Source: Amyloporia xantha (taxonomy: Eukaryota > Basidiomycota > Agaricomycetes > Polyporales > Adustoporiaceae). From it: 64,000 bases of DNA. Of the stretch, positions 22,348 through 35,655 are shown in pieces. Positions within the stretch are counted from its first letter, which is position 1. Each line of letters starts with the position of its first letter. Made by a program: the position numbers and the translations under genes. A model generated the notes under the pieces. It was not told where the DNA came from. It searched no databases and was given only the letters and a program-made list of their open reading frames with translations. The stretch is taken from positions 4,030,001 to 4,094,000 of the forward strand of contig JAYKKR010000002.1 of assembly GCA_036971615.1 (NCBI GenBank), given 5' to 3'.

Positions 22348-23905
22348 ATGCCTGAGGACGTCGTGCTCCCCATCCCAAACAGCGCCCTGCCGCAATTCCT
22401 CTTTGTTCTCTCCAAACCGTCACTCTCACATCTTCACGAAAATGCCCGCAAGGAGCTCCTGGCAGGCATCGAGGCCGATCGTACGTCCTGTGGATCGTAT
22501 TCTTCTCGAAAGCATTGATTCCTACCCTTATTCTGAGGACAGAAATGGCACCGTACTATCGCTCGGTCACTGCGGCAAGTGCGCTTCCGCTAGACCAAAC
22601 TCTCCTGGACTCGATCGAGAAGGCTAATAAGGAGGAGCTCGAGAAGCTCGACGAACGACTGGAGGAGGCGAAGAAGACCGAGGGTGAATCTGACATTGCA
22701 GACGCACTACAGGCACGGGCAAATTACCTCACCAAGATTGGGGATAAGGTGTGCGCGTTGTCCCTACTTCGTACATGGACAAATTGACTGGATGTTCTTA
22801 CGTCCGCTTAGGAGCGTGCGATAGAGGCGCAAAAGCTTGTATTGGAGAAGATGGCAGGGATGGGCTCGCGGATAGACATTGTCCTCACGCTGGTCAGATT
22901 GGGCTTCTTCTTTGGTGACTTTGACATGATCAAGACATACCTTGCGCAAGCAGAAGAGTGAGTTGCATATATTCACGCAAGCTACCTTCATGCTAATGTC
23001 TATGCACAGGCTTATTGAGCAAGGTGGAGACTGGGATAGGCGGAATCGTTTCAAAGTGTATCGGGGGCTACACCTCATGTCTATTCGACAATTCAAGCGC
23101 GGCGGAGAGTTACTTCTGGATGCGTTATCCACCTTCACCGCGACAGAATTGATCTCGTACAACGACTTTGTCGCATACACGATCATCGCGAACGTGTTGA
23201 CGCTGAAGAGAGTAGATCTTAAGAAAAAGGTTCCTTTTGTTCCTGCCGCTGCATACGGTCAGCAAGAGCTGACGCCTTCCCGCAGCTCATTGCGTCTTCA
23301 GAAGTCACACAGGTCCTTCCCGAATTACCAACACTAGCAGAACTCATGAAGAATCTGTATGATTCACATTACGACAAATTCTTCCTTGCTCTTGGTACAT
23401 TTGCATGTGCGCTAATATATTGTCACCCTACTGATCACCTGCCGCAGCTACCCTCGAGCAAACACATCTTATCCCTTCGCGACTTCTCTCACCCCACACA
23501 CGATTCTACGTCCGCGAAATGCGCATCCTTGCCTACAACCAGCTGCTGGAGTCGTATCGGAGCCTGACTCTCGACAGCCTTGCGCGGTCATTTGGCGTAA
23601 GCGTTGACTTTGTCGATAGGTACGTCGCTCGTCCTTCTGTTCCTACTGCGGTCACTCCCCGTTACTGACTTACACTGTTCTTCCCACTTGCCCAAATCTA
23701 CTTCCTTTCGTCTCAACCCCCGCCCTTCCACAGCGAGCTCTCGCGGTTCATCGCGTCTGGCCGCTTGCACTGTACGATTGACAAGGTACATGGCATCGTC
23801 GAGACAAACCGGCCACCGCTAAAGAACGCGCAATACGAGACGGTGATTAGGCAGGGTGACCTCCTGTTGAATGCGGTGCAGAGATTGAGTAAAGTGTTGT
23901 ACTAG
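22348..23905 (+). CDS. RPN7: 26S proteasome lid subunit Rpn7 (PSMD6 family)
   Basis: Seven exons (22348-22480, 22543-22748, 22812-22957, 23010-23229, 23286-23394, 23448-23619, 23734-23905) give 385 residues, the family's normal size. The N-terminal helical part has MAPYYRSV and the polar [19 protein letters not shown] helix. The centre has [20 protein letters not shown]. The C-terminal PCI domain has [26 protein letters not shown] helices and ends with [24 protein letters not shown] and [19 protein letters not shown]. Rpn7 is a structural subunit of the proteasome lid. Every intron preserves the frame and the family sequence, so the model is firm. Head to head with RPN6. Confidence 0.93.
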
Positions 23906-24112
23906 TCGGCAGTGTTTTGTAGTATGCTTTATCGAGCAGTCTTCGCACTATGGACCTTGAGCGTTGACTGGTATGTGATAAGCGTTGACCTCTCGAACGT
24001 TCGGATATCCAGAGCCACATTATAGAGTACATGATATGATACATTGGCGTTCGCTGATGTGTTGGTGAATAATTTAAAAGGAATGGAGGACGATATGGGC
24101 GCTGAGTGAAAG

Positions 24113-24578
24113 TTAGGGCTTGTCGGATTTCGCGGGAGGCTCTGGCGGTGGAACACCCCATTCCGGCAGCCCTTTTGGGCGTTCTATCCGTTTCGGTTCC
24201 CAGTCCTCGTCCTGAGCCGCACTCAATCTCTGTACATTGCAGTCAGTACGGCCAAACGGATGGCTCAGGTCGGCCGAGAACGCACGAAATATTCCTCTCT
24301 GATGTCGAACTTCTTCCGGCTCTTGGCCAGCCCCAGCTCTTGCTCCTTGTTGAGCTACAGCGGACATCATCGCATCTATTATACTAGATCAAAGTGCCCG
24401 TGCTCACCTGAGTCACCTTCTGAGCCTGGAGGTCGTAGCGTGTCTGTGTGAAGCTCTGCATTGCGAAGGACGCGCCGACGATGATGAGCACGAAAGGAAC
24501 GCCAAAAAGAGCTGGATATTTGCGGAGGGTGCGGTGGATTGGGCTAGAGTTCAGCGGATGCGAGGAAAACGGCGGCAT
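24113..24578 (-). CDS. COX16: Cytochrome c oxidase assembly protein Cox16
   Basis: Three exons (24408-24578, 24286-24354, 24113-24229) give 118 residues. One membrane helix lies near residues 20-40 (ALFGVPFVLIIVGASFAM). It is followed by FTQTRYDL, the KKFDIREEYFRLSA block and DWEPKRIERPKGLPEWGVPP, the conserved Cox16 signature. Cox16 sits in the mitochondrial inner membrane and helps assemble complex IV around Cox1/Cox2. An in-frame ATG 90 bases upstream (24668) would add a 30-residue Pro/Ser-rich leader. I prefer 24578 because fungal relatives begin with MPPF-like sequence, but the longer form is possible. Confidence 0.9.
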
Positions 24579-24839
24579 GAGTTTCGAAATATGATGTACT
24601 TCCGTGCAAGAGGGGGGCAAGATCTGAATCGGGGACACGGACGCAGGGGGCGGGTGTACGGGGGCCATTTTCAGCCACTTTCGCGGTTTGTGCGAGGTTT
24701 TCCTGAATTATCACAATGACAACATATATACGTGCAGTTTATTCACGAGTACGCGCACATGTACGTCCTTTGCTTATCCAAACGAAAGAAAGGAGAAAGA
24801 CCAACGCCATGGCATGATATTTGAGAAAGACGAAGCTAC

Positions 24840-25122
24840 ACGCGCGGCGAGGCACGTGATGTCCGTCCGCGGTACGCGTCTGTCCCTCAGGCTCTGCCTC
24901 CCAGATACGCGCATTGACAGTGGCACAGTCAGCAAGATGACTACGGCGATCTGGAAGTACAATATGCCCGAGCATATACGTCTAGTCCACTCTGGTTATT
25001 CGGTAGATGGAATAGAGGTTGGTGCTCCTCTCCCTGCTTTGTTACTCGACGCGATGCATATTACACCTGAGGAAGCACGTTTGGGAATACCGCACGATCG
25101 CATCCCCGTTCCACACCCTTGA
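24840..25122 (+). pseudogene. Fragment with a zinc-finger-like segment (weak)
   Basis: The open frame ends with LRLCLPDTRI, IWKYNMPEHIRLVH and a DAMHITPEEARLGIPHDR tail. The Cys-rich start and the MPEHIRLVH helix resemble a C2H2-type finger seen at the ends of repeated basidiomycete genes. No credible start or upstream domain is present, so it is read as a gene relic rather than a gene. Low certainty. Confidence 0.3.
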
Positions 25123-25984
25123 CTCCTTTCGCCGGATCATCTCTCCAAGCCACAGCCTGCGAGCCTGCGGCCGATCATCCACGAGGTACACGACGACGTC
25201 GCACTACCACTATCTCAAGAGTTACAACGCGACCGTCGAAATTGCCCCACCTTAGTATCGACGACTCGAGGTAATTGAACTTGATGTCGGTTACCCTTAC
25301 AATTGATTTGTGATCTAGTATATAGTGTATTCATTTATAGTAAATACTGTAGTACGTATATTGTATATAGCTAGTCTGACGGATACATAACGGACATTGA
25401 ATACATCTTAATACATCGCACCTTGGCTGTGTCTGACCGTTGTCCACCGTTCTCCGAAATTGGTATAGCTTCGTTTACTTGCCGTCTCGGCATAGCCTAA
25501 AAGGGGGGGGGGTGTATATAGCCCCCCCAAGTTTCCGGGGTCCTCGGATTTTGAGAGGTCCGTGTCGAAAATTTTGTAAACGCACCCCTCTTGCTTCCGT
25601 GAAACTGCGATTGCATTCGCCAGGCAATCACAGTGTGATTTGGTCTCGGTCACGTGCCGGCGCTCAAGTAAAGTGAGATCTCGATCGGGAACGTACAGTA
25701 CGCGCCTCCTTTCTTTCTTTGTGTCGAGTTCACAACGCTCTGGTGTTAATCCCCATCCCCTATACTCTGATTCTTGATATTTTCTATCACTCCAGGAACT
25801 TAGCGCTGTCCTTGGCGCGAAATGACACTGGACCTCTTCAAAGAATCACACAAAGACGACCAACTACACAGGCTCTACATCAATCCTTCTCAGCCGACTA
25901 CCGTTGGTCTACGCATCATGATCAATGGGACACTCTCGCAAGCATATTCAGAGAGTCAAGTGTTCACTCACGCCAACGCGAAGG
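25123..25984. other. Intergenic, with a G-run/C-run inverted repeat
   Basis: No gene is recognised. Around 25504-25530 a run of about ten G is followed after ~9 bases by seven C, able to form a hairpin. Open frames here are short and unconserved. Confidence 0.4.
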
Positions 25985-26225
25985 ACGAACAGGGACGCGA
26001 CAGGACAAACACGGACGCGACAAAACAAACACAGACGTGATAGAACAACCACGGACGCACCAGAACGTTAAACACGGACGCGCTCTAAACAAGTATGGAC
26101 GCGCTATAAACAAGTATGGACGCGACTAAACACGATAGGACGAACACGAACGCGCCATGAAAAAGCATGGATTTGACTAAACACGACTAGACAAACACGA
26201 ACGCGACAGGACAAACACCCTCAGG
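25985..26225 (+). repeat. Degenerate minisatellite, ACGGACGCGAC-type unit
   Basis: About ten imperfect head-to-tail copies of a ~20-26-bp unit built on AAACACGGACGCGACA. Later units drift to AAGTATGGACGCG and AAACACGACTAG forms. No coding signal. Confidence 0.8.
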
Positions 26226-26246
26226 GTATGTTCCTGGCCGTCTCAT

Positions 26247-28012
26247 TTAATTGATCTCCAGCCACCACTCACCTGGAGGTTTGCCATCGGCCCGTTGCTC
26301 TCGTTTGATATATCCGTCGAGCTCCACAAGCGAGGCGATGATGGAGAGGCGATTCAAATTAGTTCTCTTCAACGGAACAAAAACAACGTTCATATCATAC
26401 CGTGGGCCAGCTATGGATCGACAAACAGGCATATGGCTATACTGGAAAAAAATCGGATATGACCCTTGGGTACTAAATCCGAGTGTTTTGACTATCGTAT
26501 CCACTCTAGGTGAACACTTGCTTTCGCTTGGAAGATTCCGCTGTGTTGGAGACACCATCGCGGCGACCTCTTCCAATGCAATTCCGCGATCGGAATCATA
26601 CAGTACGCATCCGTCCATTCACTCTTTGCTCACTTAATATCGTGTTCTCGACCCCCTGGCTCTGGAGATATTGTCCTTTGTTCTGACACCTCTGGTAATG
26701 TCGATTCCTTAGCGGAGCTCAGCTTGGTACTTGGAGCAAACTGACACTGGTAGCCCATCTAAACGATTTCATACAAAGGCACCACGCACACCAATCCCTT
26801 CAAGTTGCACCCGACTGGCGTCAAATCTTTGCTGTGGCAGGCTTTTGTATCGAGTCAAGCAGTTGGGTCCGCGGATGACAGAACAAGTGCCCACAAGATA
26901 CACAGTGGTGGATCGATCAACAGGCGTTGGGTTATGCTGCGAAATACTTGGCCATGGTGCACAGATACTGGGTCTTGGTGTTCTAGATATTCCCTCACTC
27001 CAGATGAACACTTCTTCTTGGCCATTCCAAAGATCACTTATGGCGACATCTTCCGAGGCAATCCCCGCCCATCATTCATCTGATCTCGCCAAATACTCCG
27101 GGTCTGCGGCTCTATGTGGTCCTCTTCCATTCCTAGTCACCTGGTCATGTCACCAAGTGATTGCTCGATGGGCTCTCTTTCATTGGTGTCACTTCTGTCA
27201 AATCGTAAATGCTACGATTGTTTCAGCGATGCATGGTCGCTAGAGTCCCATGAACCAATAATTTGGATCGTGGACAAGGCCGCAAACGAACCCCATTTCA
27301 GATATCACAATGCTGGGCCTTCTCGTCGTATGGTTCCGTCAAAGAGGAGAAGACCGCGATTGTGACTGGTTTACGACTGGCTACCACAAGATGCGCAACA
27401 TTTATGCTCGTTCGCCTGCTTCAATTATTTCCCAGGCAGCCCCCTTGACATCACCCATGGAACCCCAAATAAAGCGCCTTCTTTGTTGTTGTGGTTTTAC
27501 GCGGCACGTCGTTGTCATTCTGGGTTGGCCGTTTGTCTCCGCTGGAAACCTGGAAACCTGAAAACACGTACATGCTGTCCGCGCGGCCTCGCACCGGTGT
27601 TCCACATTCCACAGGGCAGCTGCTATACCTTGCTGGAACATATCCAGGTGTTGGGAGCATGGGAGACATTGGGAGTCACTAGAGCATTTAGGAGAATGCT
27701 GACTGACTCCTCTACGGCATGTCGAAAGGGTCCATGGTTGCCTTTTCCATCAAACGACATCCAGGACAGTGGACACGCACAATGTGGCTTGTTCGAATTG
27801 ATGTTCTGATGGCTCGAGCTCATTGTTGTGGTACCGCGGTTATATGTCCCGCTAGCCTGAAACGCCGTACTTCTCAGATGTGGCTCGCCGGTCCACAAAG
27901 TCACTGCTATACCTGGCCTGAGGCACGATTCAGGGGAATTGGGCCACATACAAAGATCTCCACAGGACCGCGATCTGGACAGCATGGCCAATGCATTTGG
28001 ACAAAAGGCCAA
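26247..28012 (-). other. Region with weakly repeated, broken frames (unrecognised family)
   Basis: Minus-strand frames at 26247-26618, ~26770-27080, 27402-27641 and 27623-28012 share faint similarity. Each has a GIA(x)(x)(L/V)W- or GIALEEVA-like segment, and the first two share a PVCRS/PVDRS stretch followed by a hydrophobic V-rich strand. None has a convincing start, splice pattern or known domain. I read it as remnants of a tandemly duplicated, decayed gene family, with low certainty. From 28013 to 28300 nothing further is seen except the promoter of the next gene. Confidence 0.3.
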
Positions 28013-28300
28013 AGCGCCGCAGCCACTCGAGCGTTGCGAGTCAGGGCTGATTTATTCCCCTTGTAAGAGCGCTTGATGTGGAGATCAGCGTGGCGTGATT
28101 AAGGAGAATTCAGTGGCACGCGTCTGGAGCGCAACGCAGACAACAAACGCATTCGTCCAAGCCACGCTTTGTTCCAAGGCCACATCTCCATCTCCTATAT
28201 AGCCTCCCTTCACTTGCAAAATGCTGCCCCATCTTCCAAACACCCCATCTTTCACCCATACTGACTCTGCTCACCACATTGTGTCTCAACCCGCCCTTTA

Positions 28301-29558
28301 ATGGTCTATTACAGGCTCGCTCAAGTACCCTCGCTGTCGTTGGTCACAAACCAGCGACGCGGCGATGCCATATACTACAGGCAGTACCAGAAGACCTCTA
28401 TTCTGTCTCTTCCTCGGGATCGTAATGGCATCGCTGAATCGGCTTCATGCTCGAGCTACAGGGCAAACTGGCCTACAGGTTCTTCTCGCTCAAGCACGGC
28501 GTCTGTCTCGCGACCATTGTCTAGCTCAACAATAGCGTCCCAGTCAAGATCAGAATCCCAGCCAAGCTCCACCTCTTGCTCAAGATCTCTGTCCCCGGCG
28601 GCATCAGTGTCCTACTCTGAGTCGGGCGCGGAGACAAGCTCTGGACATGGCTCGGACTCGGACTCAGACTCGGAATCAGACAACGAACCTGACTATCGAG
28701 TGTGGGTTTCCAACGGGAGAACGGCGTGGGTATCTCACCATTTCAACCCGTGCGTCTATAAGTTACTGTTTTGTGTTGTGACTGCACTCACTCAACGGTA
28801 CCTACAGGAAGACAGGAGAGACAATATACGTGGATGAGTCGCCTTTTGTCCCGCCTGAGCCCTGCCATCCCAGTGCAAGCTCGCCTTCGGAGGATTTGGG
28901 ACCGAACAATGAACACTCGGTTTCGGGATCTCCCGAGGCTCATTTGCCTGTGATGCCAAATGAAACTAGTCTAAGTCCAACGGATTCACGTCGTAGCTCT
29001 ACAGAGACGGCCAGCGAAACGGACAGCGATAGTGACGAGGAGGACAAACATGCTCTCACTGTCAGGCGTCCTCACTCCAGCAAGCGCTATGAACCCTATC
29101 CGCCGCGCACGCGGCCTATCCACGTCTCAGAATACCCTCCTCAGAAGTCAGGCCGCTCCCGCTCCCGCAACCCACAAGTCCTTATGCCTGCACAACTCGA
29201 GCTCGTAATCAAACAGGTCTTCGACGTTGAAGACACCGCGTGTCCGGTAAAGGACTGCACATACGTCCAAAGTACGTGGCGCGCCCCCGATATGCGCCGG
29301 CACATGGAGACGCACCGCTCAGGATTCAATCACGAAAAGTGGGTGTGTTGTGGTGTGCCGGTGAAAAAAGCGGCACGCTATGGTATCAGGGATGTCACTG
29401 CGGCCTATGACTTCAAGGGCAAACAGATGATTGGCGGCTGCTTGAAAGGGTTCAGTCGGCGGGACGCCCTGGTGCGACATGTGAAGAATAAGAAGGCTCC
29501 TTGCGTGGCTGAGGACGATTTGAAATTTTTGCTGAGTGTCATTGAGGAAATGTCGTGA
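28301..29558 (+). CDS. C2H2-type zinc-finger protein, probable transcription factor
   Basis: Two exons (28301-28749, 28808-29558) give 399 residues. The first half is Ser-rich and low in structure, ending with an acidic DSDSDSE run. Near the C-terminus is one C2H2-like finger (CPVKDCTYVQ...DMRRHMETH). A second, irregular Cys/His cluster follows (WVCCGVPV, then GGCLKGFSRRDALVRHVKN and a final Cys). This pairing is common in agaricomycete zinc-finger regulators. DNA binding is inferred from the fingers; the target genes are unknown. The start is the first ATG of the frame; other Met residues could be used because the N-terminus is not conserved. Confidence 0.7.
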
Positions 29559-30478
29559 ATGGTAAGATCCAGAGCAGACACTTCATGATTCTATGGTGAG
29601 TGCCAATGGCATCGATCAAACCTCACGAGCTCATTGGCATTGTCCGTATTTCGTTTAGCCCATCAACATTTCTCACAAATTATGCGTGTCACTATGAACC
29701 ATGCACTCATTTATGCCATTCTACTACCCGTTGTTCTCTTATTTGGTTATTTCGCCCCATTCTTACTGTCGTTCTTTTCGATATTTCACTCCATTCATCA
29801 GACGAAAGGCTGATTCTTTCGAAATGCTTCATCACTCGTTTGGACCGCTCGCCTAGCATCGATCTATTGTATTCTGTACCCAATCGTATTACGTCGCCGT
29901 TAGAAACTGTATTTTCGATGCTTTATCCGACAAATAGAAGTTAGGTTGTGTTGCAATCCCGTTAGACTCGGAGAATGAGATCCTTATCTCGCGAACTTTG
30001 CAGGGCTGTTCGCTGATGCATGTCCCTTGCAACGCCGGTGATAAATATGCCGTCATTCATAGTTCAACTTTATCGCGAGTTCATCCAAATGTACAGTAGC
30101 CTGCATGCCGTACATGTTCGAATTCTATCGATGATAGCTTGCGACGAGGTGCACCCCAAATTCTACATGCACCCGCTTGTTTTTGATCGCATAGACTGGT
30201 GTTGTTTTTATTGTTCGCCTTATATGCTATTCGTCTGAAATCTTCACATTCATGCGGAAGAATAGGCGAATTAAACAAAGCTGGTATGGCCAGTCTTGCG
30301 CGGACGACCCGACCCGACGCCGACGACCTTAAGCCACAGTCATCCAAGGTACTGTGGGAGCTCATCCTGGCAGGGGCTCCTATCTGAGTCTTATCGATCG
30401 CAGTCAGTTCCGGCTTCGTTCAAGCTTCGTTTGCGACCGTGAGTCGAGAGCGACTCGAAGGTATCGCAGCTAGTTCCT
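29559..30478. other. Intergenic, no gene seen
   Basis: It lies between the zinc-finger gene and ADE12. AT-rich sequence with only short frames; it should contain the 3' UTR and the ADE12 promoter. Confidence 0.5.
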
Positions 30479-32218
<1,740 letters not shown>

Positions 32219-32504
32219 AGTGACGGTGTAACCTTATTGATGTGTATTCTCGTGAATTCGAATTTCGCAATGTGGTGATTTTTTACTGCTCGACACGCGT
32301 GACCCATCTGCGATCCCGAAGGGGTCACGTAATATTCCCACGCCACCGGTGGTATGTAAAGGTGTGTGACACTGTTTGGCCGCCGTTGTCACTTCCTCGT
32401 CACGACTGTCACTGGAGGCCGCACCGCAAGGGAAAGGAGGAACTCGCCAGGCGTAACGGTCACCGACTCACGGAGAGCAATAATATCACAATTTTACCGC
32501 ATTC

Positions 32505-33711
32505 ATGGACCCTTCCGCTAACCACCACGACCCATCTCAGAACATAGTGCCCAGCACCCCCTCGTCGTCCCGCAAACGTTCCCGCGAGAACGAGACTCCC
32601 AGCCAGAGACACAAGCGGGAGAAAGCAGCAGAACGCCAGCGTCGGAAGCGCGAACGGGACCGCCAGGCGGGCTTGAACAACATCCTGGCTCTCTCCCAGG
32701 TACAACAAGTAGGTGCGCCCCCGGTCGAGCCGCAGGCGCCGCCCCTGCACCCGCCGTCCATCGCGGACTATAACAAGGAAGGCGACTCCTCCGTAGAGGA
32801 GCTCGCCAAGCGGGACAGGGTGCGTGCAGCAGCGAGAGAGAGGCAGAGGAAGCACCGTGCCCTCGTCAAGGCACGGAAAATGCGGGAGCTGGGTATGGAC
32901 ATGGGCAACGAGCTTGTCCCCGGTATGGACGATATGCAGTACCGATTCAACGACCAGGGGCAGTACCAGCCCGTCATGCCGCACGAGATGCAGCCCCATC
33001 AGCACCCGCATCCTCAGTCGATGCATGAGCCGCCGTTTCCCCAGGGTGCGCTGGTCGGCGGACAGATGTTCGCTTCCACGCTTCTCCTCTCCTTTTCCTG
33101 TGCGCCGTTACTCAAGCAGCACCTTCTCCGCACGCTTAATATGACGAACGAGGAATTAGCCTCGCTCGAGCCAATCATCGCCCAAGCATGGGATCATTGG
33201 GATCAGCAGGTCAGCTTTTCATCCACTCGCTCATCGTCTCGGTCTTTTGCTGACGGACGGCTACCTGCAGCGACGACTGCACTATGCACACCAAGCGGCA
33301 AATGGCCACAAAGCCCCTGACGGCACCCCCGTGCAAGATCCCGCTACAGCCTCCTATCCGCCCGCCATGACCTACGTCCATGACCCCTCACAAGCACCAC
33401 CGAATGATTTTCGAGCCCGTTTCCACCGCCCCCTCGTCGCTCCATCACCGTTCCGCTCTGCCGTAGTCAGCGCTGTGGAATCACAGACGTCCGCGGCACA
33501 ATCTGCCCCATCATCCTCTTCGGCAGCCGCGTCCGCATCCGTCGCGACGGCAGGGCCATCTGGCGATACGATGGATCCACATCTATCGACCACATCAAAC
33601 CCCGGGGAGCCGCGACCGTCGTTACTTACCGCCGTTGCGGGCATCGACCCGCAGCTGGGACAGGCACGGGACGAGGCTGTTGGGGTGGCAGGCAAGCTGG
33701 AGAGATCATAA
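32505..33711 (+). CDS. Basic-region protein of unknown function, possibly a transcription regulator
   Basis: Two exons (32505-33209, 33271-33711) give 381 residues. Residues ~20-55 are strongly basic (SRKRSRENE, then QRHKREKAAERQRRKRERDRQ), like a bZIP basic region or nuclear-localisation signal. A second basic stretch (RVRAAARERQRKHRALVKARKMREL) lies at ~105-130. No clear leucine zipper follows either one. The centre is Pro/Gln/His-rich, a short helix NMTNEELASLEPIIAQAW lies near 220, and the tail is Ser/Ala-rich. This looks like a conserved basidiomycete nuclear protein without a named role; DNA binding is inferred from charge only. A small extra intron near 33045-33115 cannot be excluded. 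The preceding gap 32219-32504 shows nothing else. Confidence 0.65.
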
Positions 33712-34115
33712 GCGATCTAGTCAGTTTTGTTTTCTCTTCTTGACGACATGCGTACGACCATGCAACGTTTAGTGTATCCGTTTGCTGTGCCTCCCGTTAT
33801 TGGACCTTCGCAGTTATTCGAGCCGTCGACTACTTAATTGCCCACGCACTGTATTGTTCTTTATTGTAATGTACGGGTACGTGTCATGGGATCGTCTCCG
33901 GAGCTTCAATATGTTAGACTCCCACATCAATCGCTATACGTATTGCTGGTTCGCTTTCGACGGAAGCTGCGATGGTAACGTTATACAAGTAGTGGTTGCT
34001 GCAGCTCTGTGATGTAATTATTATTATTCATAATATAGACAAACCATGCAAGACATGGCCGAAGATAAGAGGTGATTCGAAGGCAGAACAGACCTTGATA
34101 GAACTAATAATGTAA
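33712..34115. other. Convergent intergenic gap
   Basis: Contains the 3' ends of the basic-region gene and of the minus-strand SWIM/RING gene. No other feature recognised. Confidence 0.5.
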
Positions 34116-35547
34116 TCAATAATCGTCGTCGGCATATTCTTGGTAGCCATAGTATCGTTTCCCCCTCGTGGGACCATGGTAATCTTAAACGCAAGTTTAG
34201 TTCAGGTCAGACAGAATGGGAGCGAAACCTTACAGGAGCTCGTATCACGGACGGGGCTGAGTCCGGCAGCGCTTGCGAGGTTGATGTAGCCTTCTGCAGA
34301 GCGACCAGAGGCATGACCCGCCGGGCCCGCCACGACCCACTTCGCACGGCAGAACACACAAGTAACCGCCTGGCCTTGCTTCCGCGCGGTGCTCGACCCT
34401 ATACCTCAGTCGTCAGCAAAGTCCTGCAAGCTCGGCGGGTGCGACGCACATTGCTGGAAGCACTCCTTGTGCAGCCCGTTCCCGCACTCCTCGCAGAACG
34501 CCAGCGTGCCCTCGTTCGCGCGATGCATGTTCTCGTAGCAGATGGGGCAGTCGTCGTCCGCGCCCGGGACGCGCTTCTTCTGGCCGTGGGCGGCGGAGCT
34601 GGGCGCGGCTGCTTTGCCCGTCGCGCGGGCGTAGGCTTCGCGGATGCGCGTGTTGGCGACGTCGGCGGGCGAGGGAGGAGCGTGGGTGAAGACGTCCTCG
34701 AGTTCGGACGTGAGGAGCGCTCTGTGTGTTAGGATTGTGAGCTCTGGGTTGAGTAGAGGGCGGTGCGAGCACGCACTTCTGGTACCAGTAGCCAGAGTCC
34801 TGGGTGACTTGGAGGACTACTCTCGGGTCAGATAGAGGGTAACAAGAAAGTGTCTTGTGTCCTACCTTTTAAGAAGACGAACAGCTATCCGCTACCGTCA
34901 GGCCGATGGTCGAAAGACAATGCGTGTTACAGACTCACGATATGCTTGCAGTGGTTACCCTTGACTGCGTCAGGACCTGCAAATACATGTAAGATAAAGC
35001 GACACTCGATACGAATAAGCCTACAGTTGCAAGAGGGTAATTTGTCAATAATGACAGTGTATATCTATGCAGAAGTCGCAATGTATATATCATGAGCGTA
35101 CGACAAGATCAAGGCGGCACCAAGACTCACGTTTCCGGTCGACCCGAGGACGCTGAACTCTTCCTTGAGCTCGTTGCCCTGTCTCCGTCTGTCGACCATA
35201 AAGAACCTGCGCTCGATCGCATCATAAATCATTAATCAAGCGCGTCGCGGGTGATTGACGCGCCTCTGTGAAATGACCCTGTCCAGCCTCTCGAGGATGT
35301 TCTTGGGGCATTTCTTCTTGAACATGGCGCCGCGCTTCTCTGGGGCAGGGGCGTCTGCGTCCTTTGTCTTGCGCTGTCTCTTGGCTGGCGGAGGCTTGGC
35401 TGCAGGTGCAGCGGCAAGGGCGGTCGAGGACGAGCTGGGCATCGCGCGGGAAGAGGATGACTTTGCCCGCGAGGGTGCTACACGGACACCAGCCCGAGGA
35501 TCGTATGTCTCGTCAAACTCTTCAAGAATCGACTTTCTTTTGCCCAT
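34116..35547 (-). CDS. SWIM- and RING-finger protein, probable E3 ubiquitin ligase (ZSWIM2-like)
   Basis: Nine exons are read from 35547 down to the stop at 34116. The N-terminus is basic and Ala/Ser/Pro-rich (MGKRKSILEEFDETYDPRAG). A conserved block RFFMVDRRRQGNELKEEFSVLGSTGN leads into a SWIM zinc finger, CNC-PDAVKGNHCKH (CxCx(n)CxH). A RING finger follows: CPIC, FCEEC, HKEC, and CVFC brought in by the next exon. The C-terminus is short and Tyr/Gly/Asp-rich. SWIM plus RING is the architecture of ZSWIM2/MEX-type E3 ligases, with SWIM mediating binding and RING recruiting E2. The first intron appears to use a GC donor. The exon ending at 34406 looks terminal but would lose the last RING ligands, so reading on is preferred. 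The gene starts 108 bp from the divergent cis-prenyltransferase gene. Confidence 0.78.
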
Positions 35548-35655
35548 TGCGAGCGGGAGGAGGTAGCGCGGGGTCGAGTGATGGCTGATGATAGTCTCAG
35601 TGGCAGTGGCACGGACTGGGTCGCGCTTTAGCAGAGAGATAGATATTCCCACGAC

